A stretch of 52,374 nt of DNA from Acidobacteriota bacterium. Its GTDB lineage: Bacteria; Acidobacteriota; Thermoanaerobaculia; UBA5066; Gp7-AA6. This document shows positions 23,950 through 33,600 of the stretch, one piece after another. Below the pieces are notes generated by a model. It made no database searches and was not told the DNA's origin. It saw only the letters and a list, made by a program, of their open reading frames with translations. A program made the position numbers and the translations under genes. The DNA is taken from the NCBI GenBank assembly GCA_020199905.1, contig JAIVJS010000010.1:1-52374 (forward strand). The letters are read 5' to 3'. Positions within the stretch are counted from its first letter, which is position 1, and the number at the start of each line of letters is the position of its first letter.

Positions 23950-25749
23950 GTGGCTGGCCCCACCGAGTGGCCGGCCGCGCAGCGCGTCGCGCGGGCCGTC
24001 TTCTCGCGGTTTCCCGGAATTCACGCCGCCTACCGGCGCTTGCGGGGGCGGCCGGGTGTCGTCCGCTATGCCGCGACTCCCGCGGCGCCCGTGAGTAAAC
24101 CCTTTCTCGAGCTGCGCGTCCGCGCGGAAGGTCCGGCGCCCGTGACCCGCGCCGAGGCCGCCGCCTGGTGCGGTGCGCAGACGCTCGCCGAGCTGCGGGG
24201 AGTGGGGTACGGGGACTCGGGGGAGGTCGCCTGGACGACGGAGGCGCAGACCGCCCCCGGGCCGGCCGCGGCCGGGGCGTCGCCGTGGTTCTTCGCCCCG
24301 CGCGGGCTGCCCGACGTCTCTCCCTCGTTTCTCGAGTCCGCCTCGCTGGTCCTCGCCGCCGAGCAGATCGACGCGCTCGCGCTTCCGGCGGGTCCCTCGC
24401 CGAACGCCGCTGAGCACACCGTCCACCGGTCCGGGGCATACGAGCTCATGCCGTCGGAGGGGAACGTCCGGGCTCTCACCGACGCGCTCACGGGCAAGAC
24501 CGTCGCGAGACGGGCGCCCCTGAGCGGGGGGAAGGCCTTCGCGTACCGCCGCGACGCTTACGTGAGCACGCGGCCGATGGGGGAGATTTTTTCGGTCGGT
24601 CTTCGCGATGCTCGCGCCGTGCTCCGGCGCGCGGCCTCGCCGTCGGGCAAGCCGGCCGTCCTCGTGCTCACCAGTTATCTCGCCCGGGGAGGGGTCGAGG
24701 AGGTCCTCTACCAGGTCCTCTCCCGCCTGACGAGCCGATTCGAATTCCTGATCGTGACGCTCGCGCCGCACGAGGAGCGCCTCGGAGACCGCCGCGCGGA
24801 TTTCGCGAAGCTCACGCCGCGGCTGTACGGTTTCGGCGATCTCGTTCATCCCGACGCGATGTTCGGAATGCTCGGAGCCCTGATCGACGCGTCCGCTCCG
24901 GTCGCTTTATACAACGCCAACGGCACGACCTGGTTCTACGACGTCGCCCCGGAACTGAAGCGCCAGTTCCCCGGCCTGCGGCTCATCGATCAGCTCTACG
25001 ACCACCGGGCGGGCTACATCGACCGGTACGACGAGCGGATTCGCGGGGCGATCGACGTCTGCGTTGCGACCAACGGCAGGATCGCGCGCGCCCTGATCGA
25101 CAAGCGCGGCTGGCCAGAGGCCCGCACCCCCGTCATCCGGCCGTGCGTGGCCCCTCCCGAACCGGTCCCGCCCGGGGAGCAGAGGTCCCGGCGCGCCGCG
25201 CTTCGCGCGGTTCTCGGCGCGCGCGAGGACACCGTCGTCTTTCTTCTGGCCGCGCGCATGCATCCGCAAAAGCGTCCGCTCGATCTCGTCCGCGTGGCCG
25301 GCCGCGTGAGGGATCTCGCGCAGCTGCGGTTCGTTCTCGTCGGAGGCGGCGTCCTCGAGCAGGAAGTCGACCGCGAGATCGCCGCTCTGGCGGGCGAAAA
25401 CGTCGTACGGCTCCCGTTCCGCCGGGACGTTCCCGCGCTCGTCGCCGCTGCGGACGTCGGGTGCCTCGTCTCCGATTACGAGGGACTCCCCGTCTTCCTG
25501 CTGGAGGCGCTCTCCTCGGGAGTCCCTTTCCTCGGGACCGACGTCGGCGAAATGGGCGAGCTCCTGAAAGCGAGCGGCGCGGGGGTGGTCGTGGACCGGC
25601 CGGGGGATCTCGACGCGATCGAAGCGGCCGTGCGGCGGCTTGCGGATCGGGACTTTCGCTCCTCTCTGGCGGCCCGGACCCGCGAGGCCGCCCGGGCGTT
25701 CGACGCGCCCGCCTGCGCCGAGAAGTACGCGGGGGTCTTCCTAACGTGA
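23950..25749 (+). CDS. GT4-family glycosyltransferase with an N-terminal extension (paralogue 1)
   Basis: A 599-residue protein from GTG 23950, four bases after the preceding TAG. Residues about 1-225 are an extension without a recognised domain. The GT-B fold follows: VLTSYLARGGVEEVLYQVL (N-domain glycine loop, about 236-254), LLAARMHPQKRPLDLV (about 431), FVLVGGGVLE, and YEGLPVFLLEALSSGVP, an intact E-x7-E donor-binding motif. The middle (LTPRLYGFGDL, FPGLRLIDQLYDHRAGYI) aligns with the next gene and with the C-terminal half of the large fusion protein, so the three are a paralogous set. Retaining sugar transfer to the glycan is expected; the sugar is unknown. Confidence 0.87.
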   Translation: MAGPTEWPAAQRVARAVFSRFPGIHAAYRRLRGRPGVVRYAATPAAPVSKPFLELRVRAEGPAPVTRAEAAAWCGAQTLAELRGVGYGDSGEVAWTTEAQTAPGPAAAGASPWFFAPRGLPDVSPSFLESASLVLAAEQIDALALPAGPSPNAAEHTVHRSGAYELMPSEGNVRALTDALTGKTVARRAPLSGGKAFAYRRDAYVSTRPMGEIFSVGLRDARAVLRRAASPSGKPAVLVLTSYLARGGVEEVLYQVLSRLTSRFEFLIVTLAPHEERLGDRRADFAKLTPRLYGFGDLVHPDAMFGMLGALIDASAPVALYNANGTTWFYDVAPELKRQFPGLRLIDQLYDHRAGYIDRYDERIRGAIDVCVATNGRIARALIDKRGWPEARTPVIRPCVAPPEPVPPGEQRSRRAALRAVLGAREDTVVFLLAARMHPQKRPLDLVRVAGRVRDLAQLRFVLVGGGVLEQEVDREIAALAGENVVRLPFRRDVPALVAAADVGCLVSDYEGLPVFLLEALSSGVPFLGTDVGEMGELLKASGAGVVVDRPGDLDAIEAAVRRLADRDFRSSLAARTREAARAFDAPACAEKYAGVFLT

Positions 25750-27554
25750 GCCTGAGACCTTCGCTGCTCGCCCGCTGCGAGGGATGGTTCTGGGAGCACA
25801 GCGTCCGCCCGCGGGCCGCGCTGAGAGCGCTTCGTTCGCGCGCTCTCGTTCTGCGCCGCGTCCTCTCGAAGCGCCCTCAGGCAGGGGCGGCCGTTCCGCC
25901 CCCCCCGCTCGTCTACGACGCGGCGCCGGCGGTCTCGACCCCGCTGGCGGATCCGGCGGTTCTGGTCGTTCGGACCGCAGACGTCTCGCCGGCGCGGTTC
26001 GACGCCTTCGTCGCGCGGCAGACCGAGAGGAGCCGCCGGCTCTCCGCCTCGGGGAGCGCCGCCGAGGCACCGGTTTCTTCCCGCGAACCCGAGGAGGCGT
26101 CCTTCTGCTTCGCTCCCGCGGAAGACATCGAAAACGCGCCCGAGGTCGAGCTCGAGGCGCTTCTGCTCGCGGCGGCCTCCGAGGACCTCGATTTCGTGGA
26201 AGCCGTCGGGCCCGCGGGCCGAACCGGCCGCCCCCTCCTCCGCCTTCCGCGGGAGGGCCGCGCCGAAGGCGCCATTGCCGGCAAATGGCTGACCCACCTC
26301 GCGGACCCGGATGGCGAGCCCGTGCTTCCCGCCGCTCCGTGGGGATTCGTGGCCTCCGGAAATCACGTCCTCCGCGCGACCGCGGACGAGGAGGCGGCGC
26401 GCCGCCGGGTCCTGTCGCCCTTCGCCCGGCTCTCGCGGCTGCCGGCGGTCGAAGGGCGGCGAACCGCGCTCTTCCTGCTTCCGTATCTCGCGATCGGCGG
26501 CGCCGAGCGCGTCCTGTTCGACCTTCTCCCCGAGCTGCAGAAGCGGCACCGCGTCCTCGTCGCCACGCTGCGGCCTCATGAAAAACGCCTCGGCACCGCG
26601 ATCGAGGAGTGCCGGCGCGCGGCGCCCCGCACGTATTGCCTGGGGGACTGGCTGCCCCGCCCCGCCGTCCCGGACGCCGTCCGCCATTTCCTCCGCCGTT
26701 ATGACGTCGAGACCCTCGTATCCTGGAACGGAACACCCGAGTTCTACGACCGGGCCGCCTCGTGGCGCGCCGAGTTTCCGAACCTTCGGATCGTCAACCA
26801 GCTCTTCGACCACCGCCGCGGGTGGATCCGCCATTACTCCGCGCCGGTCGTGCAGGCGGTGGACGCCCACCTCGCGGTCAATCCCCGCATCGGGCAGGAA
26901 CTGGCGCGCCGGTGGGCGATTCCCGAGCGGAAGATCTTCACCGTGGGTCACGGCGTGCGGGCCGTCCCGCCGGTCTCGGCACCCGATGCCGAGCGGCGCC
27001 GGGGCGATGCGCGCATGAAGCTCGGGCTTCCCCCGGAAGGCGTCGTCTTCGGCACGTTCATTCGCATGCACCCGCAGAAGCGGCCTCTCGACGTCGTCCA
27101 GCTCGCCCGCAAGCTCGCCGGCACCTCCGCGCGATTCCTTCTGGTGGGAGGAGGGCCGCTCGATCGGGCGCTCGACGCGGAGATCGAAAGGGACCCGCCG
27201 CCCAATCTGAAAAGGCTCGGTTTCAGGCGCGATCTCGAAACGCTCTACGACGCGATCGACGTTTCGCTTCTCGCATCCGAGTACGAAGGCTTTCCGCTCT
27301 TCCTGCTGGACGGTTTCGCCCGAAGCGTTCCCTGCGTGGTCACTCGGGTCGGCGACCTGGCCTCGATCCTCGAGAAGGGCGGAGGGATCGTCGCGGGCGC
27401 ACCCGGCGACCTCGACGCGCTGGAGAGGGCGGCGCGTGCGATGCTGGATCCGGCCCGCCGCGCTTTCGAGGGCGAGCGCGCGCGCGAAGCGGCCGACCGC
27501 CACGGGTCCTTCTCCGATTTCGTCTCCGGATACGAGAAGGCGATCTTCCCGTGA
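25746..27554 (+). CDS. GT4-family glycosyltransferase with an N-terminal extension (paralogue 2)
   Basis: A 602-residue paralogue of the preceding gene. GTG 25746 overlaps its TGA (GTGA). The N-terminal about 230 residues are Ala/Glu/Arg-rich without a known domain. The GT-B part has FLLPYLAIGGAERVLFDLL, ATLRPHEKRLG, FPNLRIVNQLFDHRRGWI, FIRMHPQKRPLDVVQLA, FLLVGGGPLDRAL and YEGFPLFLLDGFARSVP, where the second acidic residue of E-x7-E is Asp rather than Glu. That is a conservative change and does not argue against activity. Its stop overlaps the next GTG. It probably acts consecutively with paralogue 1 on the same glycan. Confidence 0.87.
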   Translation: MSLRPSLLARCEGWFWEHSVRPRAALRALRSRALVLRRVLSKRPQAGAAVPPPPLVYDAAPAVSTPLADPAVLVVRTADVSPARFDAFVARQTERSRRLSASGSAAEAPVSSREPEEASFCFAPAEDIENAPEVELEALLLAAASEDLDFVEAVGPAGRTGRPLLRLPREGRAEGAIAGKWLTHLADPDGEPVLPAAPWGFVASGNHVLRATADEEAARRRVLSPFARLSRLPAVEGRRTALFLLPYLAIGGAERVLFDLLPELQKRHRVLVATLRPHEKRLGTAIEECRRAAPRTYCLGDWLPRPAVPDAVRHFLRRYDVETLVSWNGTPEFYDRAASWRAEFPNLRIVNQLFDHRRGWIRHYSAPVVQAVDAHLAVNPRIGQELARRWAIPERKIFTVGHGVRAVPPVSAPDAERRRGDARMKLGLPPEGVVFGTFIRMHPQKRPLDVVQLARKLAGTSARFLLVGGGPLDRALDAEIERDPPPNLKRLGFRRDLETLYDAIDVSLLASEYEGFPLFLLDGFARSVPCVVTRVGDLASILEKGGGIVAGAPGDLDALERAARAMLDPARRAFEGERAREAADRHGSFSDFVSGYEKAIFP

Positions 27555-28555
27555 CTCTCTCCGCTCATCCCCGCGTCTCGGTCGCGATCCCCTCCTATAA
27601 CCACGGTCCGTACGTCGTGCACGCGGTCGAAAGCGTCCTCCGCTCCGACTTCGAGGATCTGGAAGTGGTCCTGGTCGACGACGGATCGTCCGACGATTCG
27701 GTCGAGCGCCTGGAGCCGCTCGAAAGCGATCGCCGCCTGAGGATCTTCCGGCAGAAAAACCAGGGAGCGCACGCCGCCTTGAACCGCGCGATGTCGGTCG
27801 CCCGGGGCGAAATCCTCTTCATCCTGAATTCCGACGACGCGTTCGCTCCCACCCGCATCGGACGCTTCGTGAGGCGTTTCGACGAGAAGCCCTCTCTTGC
27901 CGGGTTGAGCTCCTGGATGCGGATTATCGATTCCGCGGGAGCGGTCCTGGGCGTGAAGGAGGGCTTTCGGAACATGCCGCCGTGGCCCCTCGCGCCCGGA
28001 GGCCTCACCGAGACGAAGGATCCCGTGCTGGCGCTGCTCGAAGCCAACTACATCGCCACGACGTCGAATTTCGCCGTTCGCCGTGCGGTGTGCGGCGGTG
28101 CCGGCGGCCTTCGTTTTCTCCCGCTGAGGTATGCCCACGACTGGGACTTTTTCCTGGGCGCCGCAGGGCGCGGAACGCTCGAGATCCTCCCGGAGCCGCT
28201 CGTCGACTACCGGGTTCACGCGTCGAACACGATCAAGGAGGGTTCTGAGGAAGCGCAGGGTCAGGCGGCGATGCGCTTCGAGATCCTGTGGGTCGTCGCC
28301 CGTCACGCGGATCACGTGCTGCGTCAGTCGGGGCTTCGCGGCCATCCGGCCGAGGACGTGGCTCGGCGAGCCGCCGCGTCCCTCCCGTCCTTCGATCGTC
28401 CCCGACTTCTCGCGCAGCTTTTGATGGTGCGAGGCTCGGGCGGCGGCTCCTCTCGGAATTACGACGATCTGCTGGAGGCCGGCCATCCTTTTCGCCGTAG
28501 TGCGGAGAGGCTGTTGCGCGACGGTTTCCGGGAACCAACCCTCCCGACGGCGTAA
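27551..28555 (+). CDS. Family 2 glycosyltransferase, last gene of the cluster
   Basis: A 334-residue GT2 enzyme from GTG 27551, overlapping the upstream TGA. Motifs: VSVAIPSYNHGPYVVHAVES, VVLVDDGSSDDSVERL (about 38-53), QGAHAALNRAM, LFILNSDDAFAP (about 90-101, DxD equivalent), and YAHDWDFFLGAA (about 195-206). The C-terminal VDYRVHASNTIKEG segment is characteristic of this GT2 subgroup. It closes the nine-gene co-directional run; no clear terminator is seen before the next reading frame at 28604. Confidence 0.88.
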   Translation: MTLSAHPRVSVAIPSYNHGPYVVHAVESVLRSDFEDLEVVLVDDGSSDDSVERLEPLESDRRLRIFRQKNQGAHAALNRAMSVARGEILFILNSDDAFAPTRIGRFVRRFDEKPSLAGLSSWMRIIDSAGAVLGVKEGFRNMPPWPLAPGGLTETKDPVLALLEANYIATTSNFAVRRAVCGGAGGLRFLPLRYAHDWDFFLGAAGRGTLEILPEPLVDYRVHASNTIKEGSEEAQGQAAMRFEILWVVARHADHVLRQSGLRGHPAEDVARRAAASLPSFDRPRLLAQLLMVRGSGGGSSRNYDDLLEAGHPFRRSAERLLRDGFREPTLPTA

Positions 28556-28603
28556 GGCTCGACCCTCGAGCTCCGCGGGAGACTCTGCGCGAAAAGGGCA
28601 TCC

Positions 28604-29082
28604 GTGAAAATTCGCAGGGGTGTGTTCGTGGGCCTGCCGCTTCTCTTCTCCTCCTCTCTGTTCGCTTCCACGGGTCCCCTGTCTTCCGCGAACACAGGCG
28701 CCACGAATCCCGCCAGGCACCGGTCTCAATGTGGGATTGCGAACAACCAGGTGGCCGAAGTGATCGGAATCATTCCGGTCGTGAGCTCCGCTGAGAGGAG
28801 CTCCCGCATCGATGGCGGCCAACGTGAACGTCGCGGCTCCCCGTTCAGTATCTGCGGCGCCGGGATTCCATCCTGCAACAACGACATCCGGGGGCTCAAT
28901 GGACGATCGTCTCGGCTCCGCCCGGCATCCAGGCGGTCAATGCGTATCAGGGCAGCACCGTCAGGATCGTCAACAACTCGGGCAGTTTCGCGTCGGTGGC
29001 CCTGCGCTGCCAGGTCGGGCAGATGACCGGCTCCTGCATCTTCACTATTCGCCTGATGCCCATCGCCGATCCTCTGTTTTGA
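28604..29082 (+). pseudogene. Small secreted protein, frameshifted copy A of a tandem pair
   Basis: The frame from GTG 28604 begins with a good signal peptide (MKIRRGVFVGLPLLFSSSLFAS). Similarity to the neighbouring paralogue then continues in other frames: IIPVVSS in the first frame, MAANVNVAAP around 28812 in a second, and NNSGSFASVALRCQ...MTGSCIFTIR up to TGA 29080-29082 in a third. The paralogue has WAPVVNS, IAAYVN and NNSGSTGSITWGCQ...VTGACLFNIR in the same order. At least two frameshifts therefore interrupt the gene. The C-terminal cysteine pair C-x-V-x-x-x-x-x-G-S-C is conserved between the copies. Function unknown; the family is a roughly 140-residue exported beta-rich protein. Confidence 0.6.
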
Positions 29083-29268
29083 GAGCGGACTTCAGGGTTC
29101 GCCTCCGCTTTCTTGCGTGCAGAAAACCGCGGGAGCGCGCTCTTTTCGAGAGGCATCGACCGGAAGAATCACCGTGGTAACCGTGGCCGCCGTTGGTAGA
29201 ATGCGCTTAATCCACACAACGCGGGCGTCGGGCGGCTCTGAGTGTCGAAATTCTTACCTGGAGGACCC

Positions 29269-29726
29269 ATGCGCAAGACTACCTATGGTGCGGTTTACTG
29301 ATTCTGCTCTTCTGTAGCGCGACGGCATCGGCCTTGACGGGAAACGGCACGCTCCAGGTGAACACGGGAACCAGCGTCATCGGAACCGTCAGCGCCAACA
29401 CGACGGTCGTGGTCGTCGGCTGGGCGCCGGTCGTCAACAGCATGAGCGCGGGTTTCGGAAACATCGCCGCGTATGTGAACTGCAACCTCTGCACCTTCGC
29501 CACGATCGGTCTCCTGCAGAGCCCGAATGCCTATGTGGGCCAGTTCACGGCTCAGGCGGGGCCGCCGATCATCGTCTACCCGGCTTTTCAGAGCAACAGT
29601 CCCATGAATCTCAACAACAACTCGGGCTCGACTGGAAGCATCACGTGGGGCTGTCAGGCTGGCAACGTCACGGGCGCCTGCCTCTTCAACATCCGTACGT
29701 TCCCCGCCGCCGATCCGAACTTCTGA
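29269..29726 (+). pseudogene. Small secreted protein, copy B of a tandem pair, frameshift in the signal peptide
   Basis: ATG 29269 has an excellent ribosome-binding site (TGGAGGACCC) but meets a TGA after ten codons (MRKTTYGAVY). From about 29298 a different frame continues LILLFCSATASALTGNG, which completes a normal signal peptide, and runs to TGA 29726. One base change near 29295-29300 would restore a protein of about 150 residues. The mature part is rich in Asn, Thr and Val (NTGTSVIGTVSANTTVVVVG) and has four cysteines, CNLC and a C-terminal pair in WGCQ/GACLF, suggesting a disulphide-stabilised extracellular domain. No known family recognised. A 12-bp-stem terminator follows directly. Confidence 0.6.
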
Positions 29727-29732
29727 CTCTCA

Positions 29733-29765
29733 CCGGGGCGGCGAGACTTCGCTGCCCCGGGTTTT
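29733..29765 (+). terminator. Rho-independent terminator after the small secreted protein pair
   Basis: CCGGGGCGGCGA, loop GACT, TCGCTGCCCCGG form a 12-bp stem with one G-U pair, followed by GTTTTC at 29761. It starts seven bases after the stop codon at 29726. Confidence 0.8.
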
Positions 29766-29859
29766 CAGGTTGGTCCGCAAGAGTCGACCGTCCTCTTCCA
29801 GGAGAGGCCACCCGTCGCACCGCCCTGTCCGACCTCCGCCCGATCCGAGTCGATAAAAG

Positions 29860-30606
29860 CTAGTTTGCCGGCGGGGCTTCGATCACTTTCTTGCGAATCG
29901 GCTCTCGCACCGAGCTCGGAAAGTAATCGACCCAGTCGCCCGGGACCTTGGCGGGAACGAAGACGGCAATGCCGCCGGGAGCTTTCCTGACTGCGCCGCG
30001 AACGACGCCGACGAACTGGCCACGGAAGTTGAAGACCGGCGCTCCCGACGCCAGAGAAAGATTCAGGTGGAGCAGCCGGGTGGTGTCCGAGTCCTCGGAT
30101 ATCGATAGGACCTTTCCGTCGATGACCCGGCCACCATCTCCCAGAGCGAACAGTCTGTCGCCGGCTCCGGGCGGGACGTCCGTGCGAGGCGCGGCGTCCC
30201 CCAGGTGCTCTCCGCTTTTCATGTCGAGTTGAAGAATCGCGATTTTGCCGCGCCGGCTGACGGCGAGCGCCTTCGCCGGGCGTCCCTCCCCCACCACGCC
30301 TCCTGAAACGACGAAGCTCGATCCGCCGGCGACGAGGTCGAGCGACGTCATCACATAGCCTTCGCTGGTCGACAGCATGGCCTGCCCCTTCCGGATCAGC
30401 CGGCCTTCTCCCGTCTGGACCAGGAGCGTGACGGCGTGATCGGAAACGAATCGGGAGACATCCTGGATGGGAGTCGGGGTGGGCGGAGGCGCGGCGCGAT
30501 CCTCGACCACGAGCGAGGCGGTGACGTTCGGCGGCGGCAAGGCGGCCGGGGTTGGCGTGGGCTGTGTCAGCTGAAAGAGGAGCAGACAGGGTCCGATCAC
30601 GGGCAC
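29860..30606 (-). CDS. HtrA/trypsin-fold protein lacking the catalytic triad
   Basis: A 248-residue protein from GTG 30606 with a short hydrophobic start and a Pro/Thr-rich segment to about residue 50. Residues about 60-235 follow the chymotrypsin-fold layout of HtrA-type proteases. The catalytic positions appear replaced: the usual T-N-x-H-V is TSLDLV, the D-x-A-V-L segment is KIAILQL, and the G-x-S-G-G-P loop is LASGAPVFNFRGQFVGVV. The fold core strands are intact, so a binding role (pseudoprotease) is more likely than proteolysis. No PDZ domain. It stands alone between the secreted-protein pair and the beta-helix gene; family assignment rests on pattern only. Confidence 0.5.
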   Translation of the reverse strand: MPVIGPCLLLFQLTQPTPTPAALPPPNVTASLVVEDRAAPPPTPTPIQDVSRFVSDHAVTLLVQTGEGRLIRKGQAMLSTSEGYVMTSLDLVAGGSSFVVSGGVVGEGRPAKALAVSRRGKIAILQLDMKSGEHLGDAAPRTDVPPGAGDRLFALGDGGRVIDGKVLSISEDSDTTRLLHLNLSLASGAPVFNFRGQFVGVVRGAVRKAPGGIAVFVPAKVPGDWVDYFPSSVREPIRKKVIEAPPAN

Positions 30607-30685
30607 CTCGGCTTGTTCGAGTTGGGAGAGCGACGAAGAGAATCTAACGCCGGGGACGCGGTGTCAACGCGGGTCGCGCGCCGAT

Positions 30686-33600
30686 CTACGGCGTAACGGT
30701 GAAGTTCGTCACGCCGGGCCCACCCGGAGCGTTGGACCACGGGCCCCAGCCGGCATCCGAGGTGATCGAACAGGCGTTGCCGGCGGGACACGCGCGCGCG
30801 ATCGCGCTGTACGTCGTCGGCGCACCGTTCAACGGCACCTGGACCAGGAGGCCGGGCGTCACGCCGATCGCAGAGGCGCTCGGCTGTCCCTGCACCGCGA
30901 CGAAATACTCGTAGAGGGTCGCGTTCGGGACGGGGCTCCACGAGAGCTGGATGTTCCCGGACGGGACGGTGCTCTGGTGGGCCGGCGAGACCATGGTCGG
31001 CGCCGTGGCGCTCACTCCCCGCAGGTTGAAGCCGGCAGACGGTCCGACGATCTGAGAAGGGCCGGGATTCGCCACCACCAGCACGTCGTAACGCGATCCC
31101 TCCGCCTTCAAAGCGGCCGCCCAGAAATTCTGCGTGGTGTAGACGTCGAGCGCGGCGGACTGCCGTGAGAGGTCCTGGACGTACAGGCGGTAGGTCGTGC
31201 CGCCGGTATCGCCGGGGATCCGGCTCCACGAGAAGCTCACCCCCGGACCGGTGACGACCGTGCCGGCGATGGGAGTGCCCACCACCGGCGCCGCGGGATT
31301 GGGTCCCGGAGGATTCACGCGTGTCGGGCCGCTGAAGGGGCCGCATCCGTCGCCGTTGCATCCCGCGACGATCACGTCGGCGATCCCCGCCGGAACGCTC
31401 AGGGTGACGGTGGTCCCGGAGACTTGACGGGCCGCAACCGTGAGTGCGCCCCCGCCCGGACCCGGTAAGCGTCGGCGCCGGTGACGCCGGTCCAGGAAAC
31501 CGCGAGGCTGTTCCCGCCGGTCACGGTCGCGCCCGTGATGGCCGGCGCCGCCGTCGGAACGGCCGGGAGCGAGACGGAGAACCCGACCGGCGCGGAGTAG
31601 GGTCCGCATCCCGCCTGACAGGCCCGCACCTTCAGCTCGTACGACGCGGAGCTGTGCATCGAGTAGATCGTCGAGAGCTGCGGGTCGGGGACCGTGATCT
31701 GGAGCTCCGTCGCGCCGTTCGTCACGTCGCGGAGAAGGACCTCGTAGAAAAGAGGTTGCGCGGGGTCGGCCTTCGGGACGGACGTCCAGCCGAGCGTCTG
31801 CGTCGAAGCGGTCAGCGACGCGCCGGCTCCGGGAAACGTGACAGACGGCGCGCCGGAGGGGGCGGTCAGCGCCACCGTGAAGCTCTGCGACGAAAATCTC
31901 CCGCACACGCCGTCGGTGAATCCCCCGCCGCTGCAGGCCCGGACCGCGAATGTGTATCCGCCGTTGCCGAGGCTGATGAGAGTTGACGTCGACGCGGCGC
32001 CCGCCAGAGATCCCGAGAAGAGGGTGGCGCCCGTCTGCCCGTCGAAGAGACGAAGGTCGTATCCGGTCGAGCCGCCGACGGAGCTCCACGAGAACGACAC
32101 ACCCGCCGTGTTGTAGGAGCCGCCGGCGATCGGGGTAGAGATCGTCGGGATCGCGAGGCCCGCGCTGCCCGAGTTCACGTTGACCGTGACGGTCCGCGAC
32201 GCCTTCCCGACCCCGTTCAGGACGACGAGCGGGTACGCGGTCGTGACGGCGGGCGTGACACCCATGCTGGCGGACGGAGACGCCGTGGCCCCGTTGACGA
32301 GGACCGAGGTTCCGTTGTAGGTCGACCAGGTCAGAAGCGAGAACCCGCCGGGATTCACGAGCACCGGGGAGGCCGAGAAGCTCGAGATCGACGGAAGGGT
32401 GCCCGTCCCCGTCACCGCGGCCGGCGCCACGAAGGCTCCCTCCTGGAAAAGCTCGTACGTCCAGAACGTCTCGGTCCCCGGAACGGTCGCCGCGGCGGAG
32501 CCCGATCCCGAGGGGGACGTTCCGACCCCGCGGTCGATCGCGACTTCGAGAAATGCTCCTCCGCCGGAGGTCCACGAGAGCGTCGTGGAGGAGCCGACCG
32601 GCACTGACGCCGGAGACGCGACGAAGGTCCCGGCGGGGGACGGGGCGCTCGAGATCGCCACCGGACTGCTGCCCCCGTCCACCATGAGCGTGTGCGATCC
32701 GGCGGCGGTCGCCGAGAGCCCGGCCGCAGAGCCCAGCGCCGCTCCATCGAGAGTCGCGCTCGTTCCGCTCCAGGCGTATCCGAGGTACGCGGAGGGAGCG
32801 CCCGCGTCGCCGACCGCGCCCGACGGGACCAGAGAGGCGGGAGCGGCTCGCAGCACGCCGATCGACGGGCGGCTGCCGAGAGCCGTGTTGGCGGCGGAAG
32901 ACTTGACCGTCGATTGTCCGCTGCCGCGTGTGACCGTGAGGCTGTTGAGCGTCGCGACCGTCTTCACGCCCGTGAGCGAATCCGAGTACACCGTGGCGCC
33001 GAACGTCGTCGCGTAAATCTGGTTCGAGTTGTACCGCATGTCGTTGATCGGGCTCGGCGACCGGTCGTCGTCGAAGATCGCGATTCCCACGTTCTCGGTG
33101 AACACGCAGCCGGTGACGGCGCCGTCCATCTTCGTGGCGGTCGGAATGGCGGGCGTCGTGAACAGCGCGGCCCCGTACGAGACGTTCGAGGCTTCCCCGA
33201 ACCCCGGGCTCACCTCGTTCTGGATGAAGTTGCTGCCAGTCATGTTCAGCGTCGAGCCCTGAGCGAACACGCCGCCGCCGTATTGCGCCGCCGTGCACTT
33301 CGCGATGGTCGAGGAGGTCACGGTGGCCGAGCTCTGGTTGATGATCGAGAGCCCCCCGCCGGCGGCGTTGCTCGCTCCGCCCGCCGTGACCGCATCGCAG
33401 CCGGCGATGAGCGAGCTCGTGATCGTGAGGTTGACCAGATCGGCCTCGAGGCCGCCGCCGATTCCGGTGCCGGCCGCCCCCGACATCTCCTGGACGTCGC
33501 AGTCGATCAGCATCACGTTGGTCAGCTGGGCTGTCGCCCGGTTCGCTGCCGCGGTCCCGTTCGCCGGCATGCCGTTCTGGCCGTACAGGCTGTTGCTGTC

